From Gemmatimonas sp. (GTDB lineage Bacteria > Gemmatimonadota > Gemmatimonadetes > Gemmatimonadales > Gemmatimonadaceae): DNA of 64,000 bases. Within the stretch, counting starts at the first letter, position 1. Each line of letters starts with the position of its first letter. The notes beneath the pieces were generated by a model. The model was given only the letters and a program-made list of their open reading frames with translations. It was not told the DNA's origin and made no database searches. Positions 17,833 through 27,300 of this stretch are shown here, piece by piece. The stretch spans positions 1 to 64,000 of the forward strand of contig NZ_JANPLK010000006.1 in NCBI RefSeq assembly GCF_031426495.1, read 5' to 3'. The position numbers and the translations under genes were made by a program.

Positions 17833-19647
17833 TCAGCGCACTAAGAGCTCGCCCGCCCACACGGGTGTGGCGGGGTTGCCAAATGTGAGTCGATAGACGC
17901 CCGGGCGGTCGGCTTGGAATTCGAAGTCCCACGTTTGGCCGGCCCAGCCTCGGAATTTGGCGGGAAGCAGTTCGCGCTGAGCGGCGGGCATTTCGAAGCC
18001 ATCGCGGGCCACGGCGCGCCAGGTGACGGGGCCTGTGCTGTCGGAGAGCGTGAGCGTGTTGCCGTTCACGGCGCCGATGAAGACGAAGCGCAGGCGATGG
18101 GTAATACCGCGTTCCAGCACCTTGGGTGGCGGGGCCGAGTCGCCGTTCACAAGGAGGCGCGCGGGTTCATCGGGGCCATCCCATCCCACCACGAATAGGT
18201 GATCGCGCGCCGGGTTGTAGCGCTGCCCTGGTTCGAGCACGACGATGCCGCCATAGAGTCCCGACGTGAGCTGCACGACGTCGTTGAGGTGCGTGTGGTA
18301 GATAAAGGTGCCGGCTCGTGGAAGCGTGAGTCGCGCGATGAACGAATCAGCCGGTGCGATCGCAGGCGCGTGTTTCCCCGGCGCACCGCTCCATCCGGCC
18401 ACGCCGTCGAAAAAGCTCTCCAGTTCGATACCATGCCAGTGCACGGCGGTCGACTCCTTGAGATGATTGATGACAGTGATGTCGGTGGGCTGTCCGCGCG
18501 TGAGGATCAAGGGAGAGCCAGGGATGTTGACCGAGTCGGCCGACGGCGATGCACCCTCTTGCAGCACGAAGCCCAGCGCCCGTTCCGACTTGCCGCGCCG
18601 CGCGCCTTCCTGCACGTGCAGCCGCATCGTTCGCGGCGCGGGGCGGCGCGCAGCCACCGTGCGCACGCGATCGGTCACGGAAATACCCATCACCAGTCCG
18701 GCCATGTGTTTGGCCGCGTCACCGGAGTGATGATCGTGGGCGTTGACGCCGGGCGTGAAGCGCGAGTCGGCGACGGCGTGAAAGGCCAGATGGCAGTGAA
18801 AGAGCCAGTTCCCCGAGCGCGCCGCCACCCACTCCATGTCCATCGTCGTAAAGGGGTCCATCAACTCGGTCACGAGCATCGGCTGCTTTGCCTTCGCGCG
18901 CGCCGTGACACGTTCCTGGTCGGCCTTCGCCAACAACTTGAAATAGAACCCGTGCAGATGCATGGGATGCGGACGGATCGTGCCGTTCACGATGCGCCAG
19001 CGCAGCGTATCGCCGGTCTGCGCCGTGATGCGCTCGGTGTAGGGCCAGCCGCGTCCATTGATGGCGAGGGCACTCCGATAGCGCTCGACCGTACCGTCAC
19101 CCCACACGTTCATCACGAAGATGCGATCGTCGGTACGCGCGCCGATGGAGTCGATGACGAACGCGCCGTACGTCTGCTCGCGTTCGCGCACGTCCCAGTT
19201 CACGACGCCGACCTGTGCGCCGTAAACGTAGGTGCCGGGGGCGCCGGCCACGAAGCGACGGGTAGTGGTCTGGCCGGGTTTGAGCGTGATCGAGTCGAAG
19301 CCGGGTTTGCTGTTGAGTCCCCGCCACGTCACTGCGGAATCGGCCAGTGCGTTGGTCATGCGCGCCATGATCACGGTACCGGCACGCACGCGGATCAGCG
19401 GCGCCGGCACCTGCGGCGCGCGTCCGACTTCGCCGATCACCGGCCCTTCCACCACGTCGCCGCTCTCCCCCTCGGGGTACCAGCGCGCCATCCGGATATC
19501 GAGGTCGACGAACATCGTGTCGGCCACTTTCCGTCCCGCCGCGCGCCGGTTGTCGTTGGCGTCGGCGACTGGTGTCGCCTTGGTGCCAAACCCCAACCAT
19601 GTGGTGAGTGCGGCCACGAACAGATACGACCAGGGGCGAGCGAGCAT
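17833..19647 (-). CDS. multicopper oxidase with permuted copper-motif order
   Basis: About 604 residues from the ATG at 19647; the N-terminus RPWSYLFVAALTTWLGFG is a signal segment, so periplasmic or secreted. All four copper-binding motifs are present: HPMHLHG near 227, GNWLFHCHLAFH near 280 (type-1 Cys-His pair plus trinuclear ligands), HWHGIE near 400 and YHTHLN near 450. In laccases and CueO, HWHG and HxH lie in the N-terminal domain and HPxHLHG and HCHxxxH in the C-terminal domain; here the order is reversed. A His/Asp stretch (NAHDHHSGD) separates HCHLAFH from HMAGLVMGI, which may supply the axial ligand. Likely oxidises phenols or metals with reduction of O2; substrate unknown. Confidence 0.85.
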   Translation of the reverse strand: MLARPWSYLFVAALTTWLGFGTKATPVADANDNRRAAGRKVADTMFVDLDIRMARWYPEGESGDVVEGPVIGEVGRAPQVPAPLIRVRAGTVIMARMTNALADSAVTWRGLNSKPGFDSITLKPGQTTTRRFVAGAPGTYVYGAQVGVVNWDVREREQTYGAFVIDSIGARTDDRIFVMNVWGDGTVERYRSALAINGRGWPYTERITAQTGDTLRWRIVNGTIRPHPMHLHGFYFKLLAKADQERVTARAKAKQPMLVTELMDPFTTMDMEWVAARSGNWLFHCHLAFHAVADSRFTPGVNAHDHHSGDAAKHMAGLVMGISVTDRVRTVAARRPAPRTMRLHVQEGARRGKSERALGFVLQEGASPSADSVNIPGSPLILTRGQPTDITVINHLKESTAVHWHGIELESFFDGVAGWSGAPGKHAPAIAPADSFIARLTLPRAGTFIYHTHLNDVVQLTSGLYGGIVVLEPGQRYNPARDHLFVVGWDGPDEPARLLVNGDSAPPPKVLERGITHRLRFVFIGAVNGNTLTLSDSTGPVTWRAVARDGFEMPAAQRELLPAKFRGWAGQTWDFEFQADRPGVYRLTFGNPATPVWAGELLVR

Positions 19648-19814
19648 TTCGTTATTCCAAAGCAGGGGGGCCCGAGCGGTTGACGCGGCAGATGATAGCG
19701 CGGGCCGGCGAAATCCGCGAGCGGCGTGAATCCACTGACATTCGCATGAAAACCATTCATCATCGTTTATGAGCGCTTCGCCATGATTGCGTTGGCGACG
19801 GGCGTTGCTGAACT

Positions 19815-19933
19815 GATCACGCGGAGGCGCCGAGAGCGCAGGGTACGCAGAGGGAGAAGCCTGTGTGGCAGGCTTGGTGGAATGCAGAGCTGCGACTCTG
19901 CGGCCTCTGCGCACTCTTCGCCTCCGCGTGATC
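19815..19933. repeat. intergenic inverted-repeat element, copy B
   Basis: GATCACGCGGAGG (19815-19827) pairs perfectly with CCTCCGCGTGATC (19921-19933). The inside also contains self-complementary GCAGAGG / CCTCTGC-type stretches. The left flank GTTGCTGAACT and right flank CAGCACG resemble copies A and C. It occupies the middle of the 372-bp gap 19648-20019, which otherwise should hold the divergent promoters of the oxidase and the amidohydrolase; no promoter is obvious. Confidence 0.75.
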
Positions 19934-20019
19934 CAGCACGCCGATGCCGGACGAACGCGCTGTGATCAGTTCCTGCGGTGCCCGTTCCGCAGCACACCCC
20001 CCCGGGAGAGATTCTCGAC

Positions 20020-21036
20020 ATGTCCTTCCCGCCATGGTTGAACCGGAGTCGCTGGCCCACGCTCGCCGTGCTGCTCGCCTTGGCCGCCAGCGCCTGCGCG
20101 GACGGCCCCACCGACACGACGCCGCCTGTGGTGCCGACGCCGGTGCCGCCGGTCAGCTATGTGGCCGGTCAGTCGTACTTCGGGCGCAATGGCTACGTGG
20201 AGTACATCGCCGGCAACACGCCGGTGATTCTCACGGCGCCGCATGGGGGCACGCTCAGCCCGTCATCGATCCCCGACCGCACGGCCAGTGCCTGCGGCGG
20301 TACCGCCACGACGGTGACCGACGCGAATACGCTAGAGCTCGTGCGCACCATGCAGACGCGCTACGCCGCGCGCTTCGGCACGTATCCGCACGTCATCATC
20401 TCGCACCTCGCGCGACGTAAGCTCGACCCCAACCGCCTGCAACCCGAAGCCGGTTGTGGCAATACCGAAGCCGCGACCGCGCTCGGCGAATGGCACCGCT
20501 ACATCGACCTCGCCAAGAGCGCGGTGCTAACGGCACACGGCAAAGGGTGGTACATGGACATCCATGGTCATGGTCATGCCGTGCAGCGACTCGAACTCGG
20601 CTACCTCGTGACCGGTACGCAGCTCGACGGCACCGACGCTGCCCTCGATGCGTCGAGCGCACTCGAGAACAGCGCCAGTATTCTCACGCTGTCGCAGTCG
20701 TCGCCGCTGCCGTTCTCCGCCCTTTTGCGTGGCCCCACCAGCCTCGGTTCACTCTACGCCGGCCTCGGATTTCCGGCGGTGCCGAGCAGCAGCGATCCGC
20801 GGCCGAACGGGGCCGAATACTTCAATGGCGGCGACAACACCCGCCGGCACTCGTGCGGCAGTGCCGCCGGGCCACTCGGCGGCACCACCGGTGGGTTGAT
20901 CTGCGGCGTGCAGATCGAAGCCAACTTCGTGGGTGTGCGCGACAACGCCGCGAATCGCGAACGCTTTGCCGATGTCACGGCGCAGGTGCTGGAGCAATAC
21001 CTGCGGGTGCACTGGGGGTTGCTGCTGGCGCCGTGA
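20020..21036 (+). CDS. N-formylglutamate amidohydrolase-like lipoprotein
   Basis: 338 residues from the ATG at 20020 (GGGAGAG about 9 bases upstream). The signal peptide ends in ALAASAC, a plausible lipobox, followed by a Pro/Thr-rich linker. The fold resembles the FGase family (zinc amidohydrolases of formyl amino acids and related N-acyl groups): VILTAPHGG near residue 60, ISHLARRKLDPNR, WYMDIHGHGH and GVQIEANFVGVRDN supply the usual His/Glu-rich site. The secreted location suggests degradation of an external compound rather than histidine catabolism. Substrate not predictable. Confidence 0.7.
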   Translation: MSFPPWLNRSRWPTLAVLLALAASACADGPTDTTPPVVPTPVPPVSYVAGQSYFGRNGYVEYIAGNTPVILTAPHGGTLSPSSIPDRTASACGGTATTVTDANTLELVRTMQTRYAARFGTYPHVIISHLARRKLDPNRLQPEAGCGNTEAATALGEWHRYIDLAKSAVLTAHGKGWYMDIHGHGHAVQRLELGYLVTGTQLDGTDAALDASSALENSASILTLSQSSPLPFSALLRGPTSLGSLYAGLGFPAVPSSSDPRPNGAEYFNGGDNTRRHSCGSAAGPLGGTTGGLICGVQIEANFVGVRDNAANRERFADVTAQVLEQYLRVHWGLLLAP

Positions 21037-21083
21037 CCGGCTGGCGCGCTTCGGATGGCGCCGTGGTGGCGACTGGCGCCGGA

Positions 21084-21392
21084 GGTTCACGCGAAGGGCG
21101 CGAAGGGCCGCGAAGGAACGCGAAGAACTACTTCGTTTGCGACCGCGAGCTGCTGAATGACTCCGCCAGCACGGCGTCATGATCTTTCGCCGTTCCCTTG
21201 GGTGCTTCGATCTGACCAAGGCTCTCGAGAAACCGAAGCATCGGGCTGGAGCTCTGCCGCTCTTCAACGGGACGCTTGGGAGTTCGCATAAATGAAATAT
21301 TGATACGATCTCACAATCGCCGCCACCTCGTGGCCGTCCGCTGTTGCTGTTCTTCGCGCCCTTCGCGGCCCTCCGCGCCCTTCGCGTGAACC
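21084..21392. repeat. long imperfect inverted repeats bounding a 309-bp segment
   Basis: GGTTCACGCGAAGGGCGCGA starts the left arm (21084-21125) and the right arm (21352-21392) is its near-exact reverse complement over about 41 bases, differing at a few positions. Both arms are built of GCGAAGG-type short repeats. The enclosed DNA holds a possible 53-codon gene on the minus strand. MITE-like or REP-like organisation. The rest of the gap 21037-21474 shows nothing else clear. Confidence 0.7.
21128..21289 (-). CDS. possible small protein inside inverted repeats
   Basis: A 53-codon frame starts MRTPKRPVEERQSSSPMLRF and continues with LESLGQIEAPKGTAKDHDAV before a Ser-rich end and TAG. Charge and composition look protein-like rather than antisense noise, and the APKGTAKDHD segment resembles the tail of small antitoxin-like proteins, but I cannot name a family. 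No ribosome-binding site is visible (AATATTTCATTT precedes ATG). It lies exactly between the two arms of the 21084-21392 repeat. Confidence 0.35.
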   Translation of the reverse strand: MRTPKRPVEERQSSSPMLRFLESLGQIEAPKGTAKDHDAVLAESFSSSRSQTK

Positions 21393-21474
21393 AGCGATCC
21401 CTCCCCACGCACCGACGCCGTCCGAAGCGCACCGCATCCCCCCGATCCACCACCCACCGCGATAGCTTCCCCCC

Positions 21475-22938
21475 ATGGCTTCCGACTCCACTTTCCTCGG
21501 CGATCTCCCTCCCGACGACTTCCGTGCTGCGGCCCATGCCGCCGTGGACTGGATCGCTGATTACCTCGAACACGCCACGCAGCTGCCGGTGAAAAGCCGG
21601 GTGCAGCCGGGCGCCATTCGGGCCGCGTTACCCGCGTCGGCGCCGGCGCAAGGCGAACCGCTCGAGGCCATGCTGCGCGATTTCCGCGACACCATCATGC
21701 CCGGCATCACGCACTGGAATCATCCCGGGTTCTTCGCCTACTTCGCCAACAGCGCGTCATATCCCGGCATCCTGGGTGAACTGCTGGCGGCCGGCCTCAA
21801 CGCCAACGGCATGTTGTGGGTGACCAGTCCCGCCGTGACCGAGCTGGAACAGGTGTCGCTCGATTGGCTGCGACAGCTGATGGGCATGGGCGATGGATGG
21901 TTCGGGCAGATCACCGACACGGCCAGCGTCAGCACCTTCTACGCCTTGGCCGCGGCGCGTGAGCAGGCCGGCCTCGACGTGCGCATGCAAGGCATGGCCG
22001 GACGCGCCGACATGCCGCGCCTGCGCGTGTACTGCAGCGAGCACGCCCACTCGTCGATCGACAAAGCGGTGATCGCCCTCGGACTCGGCCACGAGAACCT
22101 CGTGAAGATCCCCGCCGACGAAAGCTTCCGCATGCGCCCCGATGCGCTCGAGTCGGCGATTCAGGCCGACATCGCGGCGGGCTTCCGTCCAATCGCCGTG
22201 GTGCCGTGCGTGGGAACGACCAGCATGACCAGCGTGGATCCCGTGCGCGCTGTGGTGCGCATTGCGCGCGCACATGGCTGCTGGGTGCATGTCGATGCGG
22301 CGTACGGTGGTGTGACCGCGATCGTACCCGAGATGCGGCATCTCATGGACGGCACCGACGACGCCGACTCGTTCGTGGTGAATCCACACAAGTGGCTGTT
22401 CACCCCGATGGATTGCTCGGTGATGTACACGAAGCATCCGGAGGCCCTTAAGCGCGCCTTCGCGCTGCTGCCCGAGTACTTGATCACGAGCACGCAAGAT
22501 GAGACGGTGAACCTGATGGACTACGGCATTCAACTGGGTCGCCGGTTCCGCTCACTGAAGCTGTGGATGGTGATGCGTGCGTACGGCGCCGAAGGCATCG
22601 CCGAGCGCATTCGCTTTCATTGTGACCTGGCGCGCGACTTTGCCGGCATGGTGCATTTCGAGAGCGGTGGATGGGAGATCACGGCGCCCGTCACGATGTC
22701 GCTGGTGTGTTTCCGCTACGCGCCGGCCGGTTTGAGCGAAGCCGACATCGCACGGGTGAACGCGGCGATCATGGAGCGCGTGAACGCCGATGGTCGAGCG
22801 TATCTGTCGCACACAAAACTGAACGGGAAGTACACGCTTCGACTGGCGATCGGCAACATCCGCACCGATCGCCGCCACGTGGAAACCGCGTGGGCCGATC
22901 TGCGCGCCGCGGCCGCGGCCGCGACCGCGAGTACGTAG
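21475..22938 (+). CDS. group II pyridoxal-dependent amino acid decarboxylase (aromatic type)
   Basis: 487 residues, the normal length for aromatic-L-amino-acid decarboxylases, which convert DOPA, tryptophan, tyrosine or phenylalanine to amines. Conserved features: HWNHPGFFAYFANSASYPGI (substrate-entry motif), YCSEHAHSSIDKAVIALG, WVHVDAAYGG (Asp and Ala of the cofactor site) and DSFVVNPHKWLFTPMDCS with the Schiff-base Lys. LPEYLITSTQ and LMDYGIQLGRRFRSLKLWMV follow as in animal and bacterial AADCs. No signal peptide. No ribosome-binding site clear before the ATG. Stands alone; the fasciclin gene begins 103 bases later. Confidence 0.9.
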   Translation: MASDSTFLGDLPPDDFRAAAHAAVDWIADYLEHATQLPVKSRVQPGAIRAALPASAPAQGEPLEAMLRDFRDTIMPGITHWNHPGFFAYFANSASYPGILGELLAAGLNANGMLWVTSPAVTELEQVSLDWLRQLMGMGDGWFGQITDTASVSTFYALAAAREQAGLDVRMQGMAGRADMPRLRVYCSEHAHSSIDKAVIALGLGHENLVKIPADESFRMRPDALESAIQADIAAGFRPIAVVPCVGTTSMTSVDPVRAVVRIARAHGCWVHVDAAYGGVTAIVPEMRHLMDGTDDADSFVVNPHKWLFTPMDCSVMYTKHPEALKRAFALLPEYLITSTQDETVNLMDYGIQLGRRFRSLKLWMVMRAYGAEGIAERIRFHCDLARDFAGMVHFESGGWEITAPVTMSLVCFRYAPAGLSEADIARVNAAIMERVNADGRAYLSHTKLNGKYTLRLAIGNIRTDRRHVETAWADLRAAAAAATAST

Positions 22939-23041
22939 CGGGAACACTGACAGGATCTCGGGGAAGCGCCTACCGCGCGTGTTTCGAGGGACGGATAGAA
23001 ATAGGCATATCGCATAAGCCTTTTCTTCCTCCACCACGCCC

Positions 23042-23602
23042 ATGACTCGTTTCTGCAAACTCTCCGCCGCCGCGCTGCTCCTGCTCGCGGCCTGCTCCTC
23101 CGCTGCTGAGAAGGCCGAGACCAGCGCCAGCACATCAGACGCGGCCGCCGCGGTCGGCGGGCAAGAGGCGGTCGATGACACCGTCTCGCAGCCGAATGTC
23201 GTGCGCGTGGCACTCGGCTCGAAGGACCACACGACGCTCGTCGCCGCACTCAAGGCCGCGGATCTCGTGAGTTCGCTGGCCAACGCCGGTCCGTTCACGG
23301 TGTTCGCGCCTACCAACGCCGCGTTCGACAAGCTCCCCGCCGGCACCGTGGAGTCGCTGCTCAAGCCGGAGAACAAGCTCTCACTCAAGACCGTGCTGCA
23401 CCATCATGTCACCACCTCTGCGCTGGACGTGGCAGATCTCACCGATGGACAGTTGCTCGGCATGGTCGATGGCGTCAGCGAGACCATCACGAAAAAGGAT
23501 GGTGCCACCTACATCGGTGGCGCCAAGGTGATTGCTTCTGTCCGCGCGTCGAACGGATGGGTGCACGTCATCGATGGCGTGCTTGTTCCTCCGTCGAAGT
23601 AG
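23042..23602 (+). CDS. fasciclin-domain lipoprotein
   Basis: 186 residues. Signal peptide MTRFCKLSAAALLLLAACSS with lipobox LLAAC. A Ser/Ala-rich linker (about 20-45) precedes one fasciclin (FAS1) domain: TLVAALKAADLVSSLANAGP, FTVFAPTNAAFDKLPAGTVE (the H1-type motif), LKTVLHHHVTTSALDVADLT and a C-terminal NGWVHVIDGVLVPP (the YH-type motif, with WVHVIDGVL). FAS1 proteins act in cell-surface adhesion; the ligand is unknown. Tail-to-tail with the DedA gene. Confidence 0.9.
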   Translation: MTRFCKLSAAALLLLAACSSAAEKAETSASTSDAAAAVGGQEAVDDTVSQPNVVRVALGSKDHTTLVAALKAADLVSSLANAGPFTVFAPTNAAFDKLPAGTVESLLKPENKLSLKTVLHHHVTTSALDVADLTDGQLLGMVDGVSETITKKDGATYIGGAKVIASVRASNGWVHVIDGVLVPPSK

Positions 23603-23620
23603 CCGCACACTCCATCATTC

Positions 23621-23644
23621 GCGCCTCGGCCAGTCCCGAGGCGC
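23621..23644. terminator. bidirectional hairpin between convergent genes
   Basis: GCGCCTCGG (23621-23629) and CCGAGGCGC (23636-23644) form a perfect 9-bp stem with a 6-nt loop, in the 44-bp gap between the fasciclin and DedA genes. No T-tract on either side. Confidence 0.5.
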
Positions 23645-23646
23645 AA

Positions 23647-24345
23647 CTACTTGCGTCGCCGCGCGGCTTTGCGTTCGCGGCGTACGCGCTGCCAGCGCAC
23701 GAAGCCGAGGATGGCCGCAAACACCAGGACGGCACCGACGATTTCACCGGCGCGGTCGAGGTGGCCGAGGGTCTGCACCGCGGCCTCGCCAGCGGCATAG
23801 CCGACCAGCGTGAAGGCCGCGGTCCAGAGCGCCGATCCGATCAGCGAGAGCGGCAAATAGATGTACAGGGGCACGTTGGCCGCACCGCAGGCCATCGGCA
23901 GCACGATCCGCAGGCCGAAGGCAAAGCGGACCAACAGCGAGGCCTTGAGCTGGTTGCGTCGCACGACGCGCAGGGCGACGGTGCCGGTGGCGCGCACCCG
24001 CGGGAACCGACGGCGGATGAATTCCCATTTCCAGCGACCCACCACGTACAGCAGGGTGGTGGCCACCCAGCCGCCCAGCGTGATCGACAGGATCACCCGG
24101 GACATCTGCAGCTCGCCTTCGTGGGCGGCGATGCCGCCGAAGATGGGGGAGAGCTCTTCGGTCACGATGGCCGATGCGCCGAGGATCACATAGGTCCAGA
24201 AGCTGTCGGTCACCGACTCCAGCCACTTCGTGACGTCGAGCGCAGCCACCACGACGCCAAAACCCGACGCACTGGACAGCACAACGCTCGCCACCCGCAG
24301 CAGGAGCGCGGGGGCGAGCGTGGTCGCGACCAGGATCGAAGACAT
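23647..24345 (-). CDS. DedA-family membrane protein
   Basis: About 232 residues with 4-6 hydrophobic segments and a Lys/Arg-rich tail (RRERKAARRRK). Family features: VTDSFWTYVILGASAIVTEELSPIFGG (the F/Y...E motif), VGRWKWEFIRRRFPR (the G-R motif before the second reentrant), and RFAFGLRIVLPMACGAANVP (the FxRxxxPxxxG motif). DedA/DUF2062-like VTT proteins are inner-membrane lipid flippases/transporters linked to undecaprenyl phosphate recycling; the specific lipid here is unknown. An alternative start is ATG 24357. Confidence 0.8.
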   Translation of the reverse strand: MSSILVATTLAPALLLRVASVVLSSASGFGVVVAALDVTKWLESVTDSFWTYVILGASAIVTEELSPIFGGIAAHEGELQMSRVILSITLGGWVATTLLYVVGRWKWEFIRRRFPRVRATGTVALRVVRRNQLKASLLVRFAFGLRIVLPMACGAANVPLYIYLPLSLIGSALWTAAFTLVGYAAGEAAVQTLGHLDRAGEIVGAVLVFAAILGFVRWQRVRRERKAARRRK

Positions 24346-24381
24346 CGGCGGGAGCATACCCCGCCAATGTAATCAACTAGA

Positions 24382-27300
24382 TCAGTCGCCCGCCTCGGCC
24401 ATGGGCAATTCGAGCGTACGGAATTGACCCGTGTGCGGCGGCGTGAGTCCGACGCGGCGGGAGACCCACGTACGCATGTTGTCGAAGATCTCGTAGAACG
24501 TCGGGATCACGAGCAACGTGAGCACCGTGCTGGTGATCACACCGCCGATCACCGCGACGCCGAGCGGGGCGCGGAACTGCGCGCCTTCACCGCGGCCCAG
24601 GGCCACCGGGATCATACCGGCAATCAGGGCGAAGGTGGTCATCAGAATGGGACGCAAGCGAATCGCGCCTGCTTCGATGAGCGCTTCCCGCAGTGGCATG
24701 CCGTTCTTCTCGCGGGCCCACTTGGCGAAGTCCACCAGCAGAATCGCGTTCTTCGCCACGATACCACACAGCAAGATCACGCCGATGAGGCTCATGAGGT
24801 TGATCGTGTTGCCGGTGATCGCGAGCGCCCCCATGACACCGATCAGAGACAACGGCAGCGAGATCAGAATGGCGATCGGATCGAGGAACGAGCCGAACTG
24901 CACCACCAGAATGAGATACATCAGCGCCACCGCCACGCCGAGCGCGATGAAGATGCTGCCGAAGACTTCGTTCTGCTGCTCCACCTGACCACCACTCGAC
25001 ATCTTGACGCCGGCCGGCAATTGGATGGTGCTCGTTTTCTTTTCGAAGTCGCCCATGACTTCGGTGAGCGAGCGACCGGCGATGTTGCCTTGCACCTTGA
25101 TCACGTTGTCGCGATCGAGGTGGTTCACGATGGCCGGACCGAGCTCACTCTTGATGCGCGCCACTTGCTGCAGCGGCACCAACTGTGAACCGGAACCCTG
25201 ACCAAGCGCGATGGGCAACTGGGCCAAGTCGGCACCGCGGGCGCGCGCTTCCGGCGCGAGTCGCACCATGACCTTGCGCGTCTGGTTGGTGGGATCGACC
25301 CAGTCACCGGCGTCGAGACCGGCAAACGCCGGGCGGATCGCCTGCGCCACCTGTCCGACACTGAGACCCAGCGACGCGGCCAGCGCACGATCGACCTGCA
25401 CCGTGAGTTCGGGCTTGAGGCCCTTCGTGCTGAGGCCCACGTCCACCGCGCCCGGCGTACTCTTAAGCGCGGCGAGATACTGATCGGCCACGGTTTGCAG
25501 GGCGGCCTTGTCGTTCCCGCGCAGCTCGAGCGAGATCTGCTTCTCCTGGCCGGCAAAGTCGCTGGTGAACACCGAAATACTGCTACCGCCCACTTTCTTC
25601 ACGTCTTCACGCATCGAGGCGGCGAGTGATTCGGCGTCGCGCTGGCCGACCTTCAGTCGATCGCCCTTCTTGCTGAGCTTGAGATACACACTGGCCATGT
25701 CGACGGCGCCGCTCGCGCCGCCGGCGGTCACGAAGGTGTATGTCACCTCCGGATAGCGCGTGGTATCGCCCATGATGGCGAGCGTTTCGGTGACCTTTTG
25801 CCGCAGATAGTCGAGATTCGCACCCGGCGGCGTTTCCACCGTCATCTGGACTTCGGCGTTGTCTTCCAGCGGGAAGAAGCCGCCGCCGACGAGTCCAAGC
25901 GCCGGCATGGCGATCGCCGTCGCGAAGCTGGCCACCGCCAACAGCACCATCGACTTCGGGTGATCGAGCGCCCAGCCGATCAGCTTGCGGTAGTTGTTGG
26001 CGAGGCCATCAAACCACTTGTTGAACTTGTCGAGCTTCTTCGTGATCCACCACTTCTCATGCTCTTCCTCATGCGGATCGGGCCAGTAGGCCGACAGCAT
26101 GGGATCGAGCGAGAAGGACACGAATAGCGACACGAGTACCGAACAGGCAATAGTCAGGGCGAACGGCTTGAACCACTGACCCGACTCACCCTGCAGGAAC
26201 GCGATCGGGATGAACACCGCGATGATTGAGAACGTCGTGGCCGCCACCGCGAGGCCGATTTCATCGGTGCCTTCGCGTGCCGCCGTGTAATGGTCTTTCC
26301 CCATCTCCACGTGTCGTACGATGTTCTCACGGACCACGATGGCGTCGTCGATCAGGATACCGATGGCCAGCGAGAGACCGAGCAGCGACATGGTGTTGAG
26401 CGTGAAGCCGAAGGCCCACACTGCCACGAAACTGGCCAGCACCGACACCGGCAACGCGAGGCCGGTGATCACGGTGGAGCGCCACGAGTTGAGGAACAGG
26501 AACACCACGAGCACGGTGAGGACGGCGCCCTCGACGAGCGCATCGCGCACATTGGTGACCGAGTTCTCGACCCGCTCGCCCTTGTTCTTCACCACGTCGA
26601 ACTGCGCGCCCTTGGGCAACGTTGGGCGCAGCTCTTGGACCTTCTTGAAAATCGCCTCGGCCACCGCCGTGGTGGAGTAGCCGTTGGTCTTCTTGATCTC
26701 GATGCCCACCGCATCGCGGCCATTGTAGAGCGCCAGCGTGCGCTGCTCCTCCACGCCGTCGACGGCCGTCGCCACGTCACCTAAACGCACCACGCGACCG
26801 GCCCGCTCCGATACCACCAACTGCATGAAGTCGTCGGGCGATTGCAGTCGACCCTGCAATCGGATCGTGCGCTCATCAAGGGAACTGGTGACGCGACCGA
26901 CCGGGACCGCGAGGTTGCCGGTTTGCAGTGCGGCCACGACCTGCGGCACGCTCACGCCCGCCGACTGCAACCGCTGCGGATCGAGGTTCACCGTGAGCTC
27001 GCGCTTCACGCCACCCGACACCTGCACGTCGGCCACACCGGCGATCGAGCGCAGTTCGCGCGTGATGCCGGGATCGGCGATCTGCGTGAGTTGCGCCGGT
27101 GTGAGCGATGTCGAGTACAGCGACAGCGTCACGATTGGCGCATCGGTGGGATTGAACTTCTTGAGGATCGGCTCCTCCATTTCCTGCGGGAGATCCTGAC
27201 GTTTGGTGCTGATGGCGTCGCGGATGTCCTGCGTGGCTTCGGAGAGATCCTTGGAGTACACGAACTGCGTCACAATCTGGGCGAAGCCGTCGCGCGCCTC

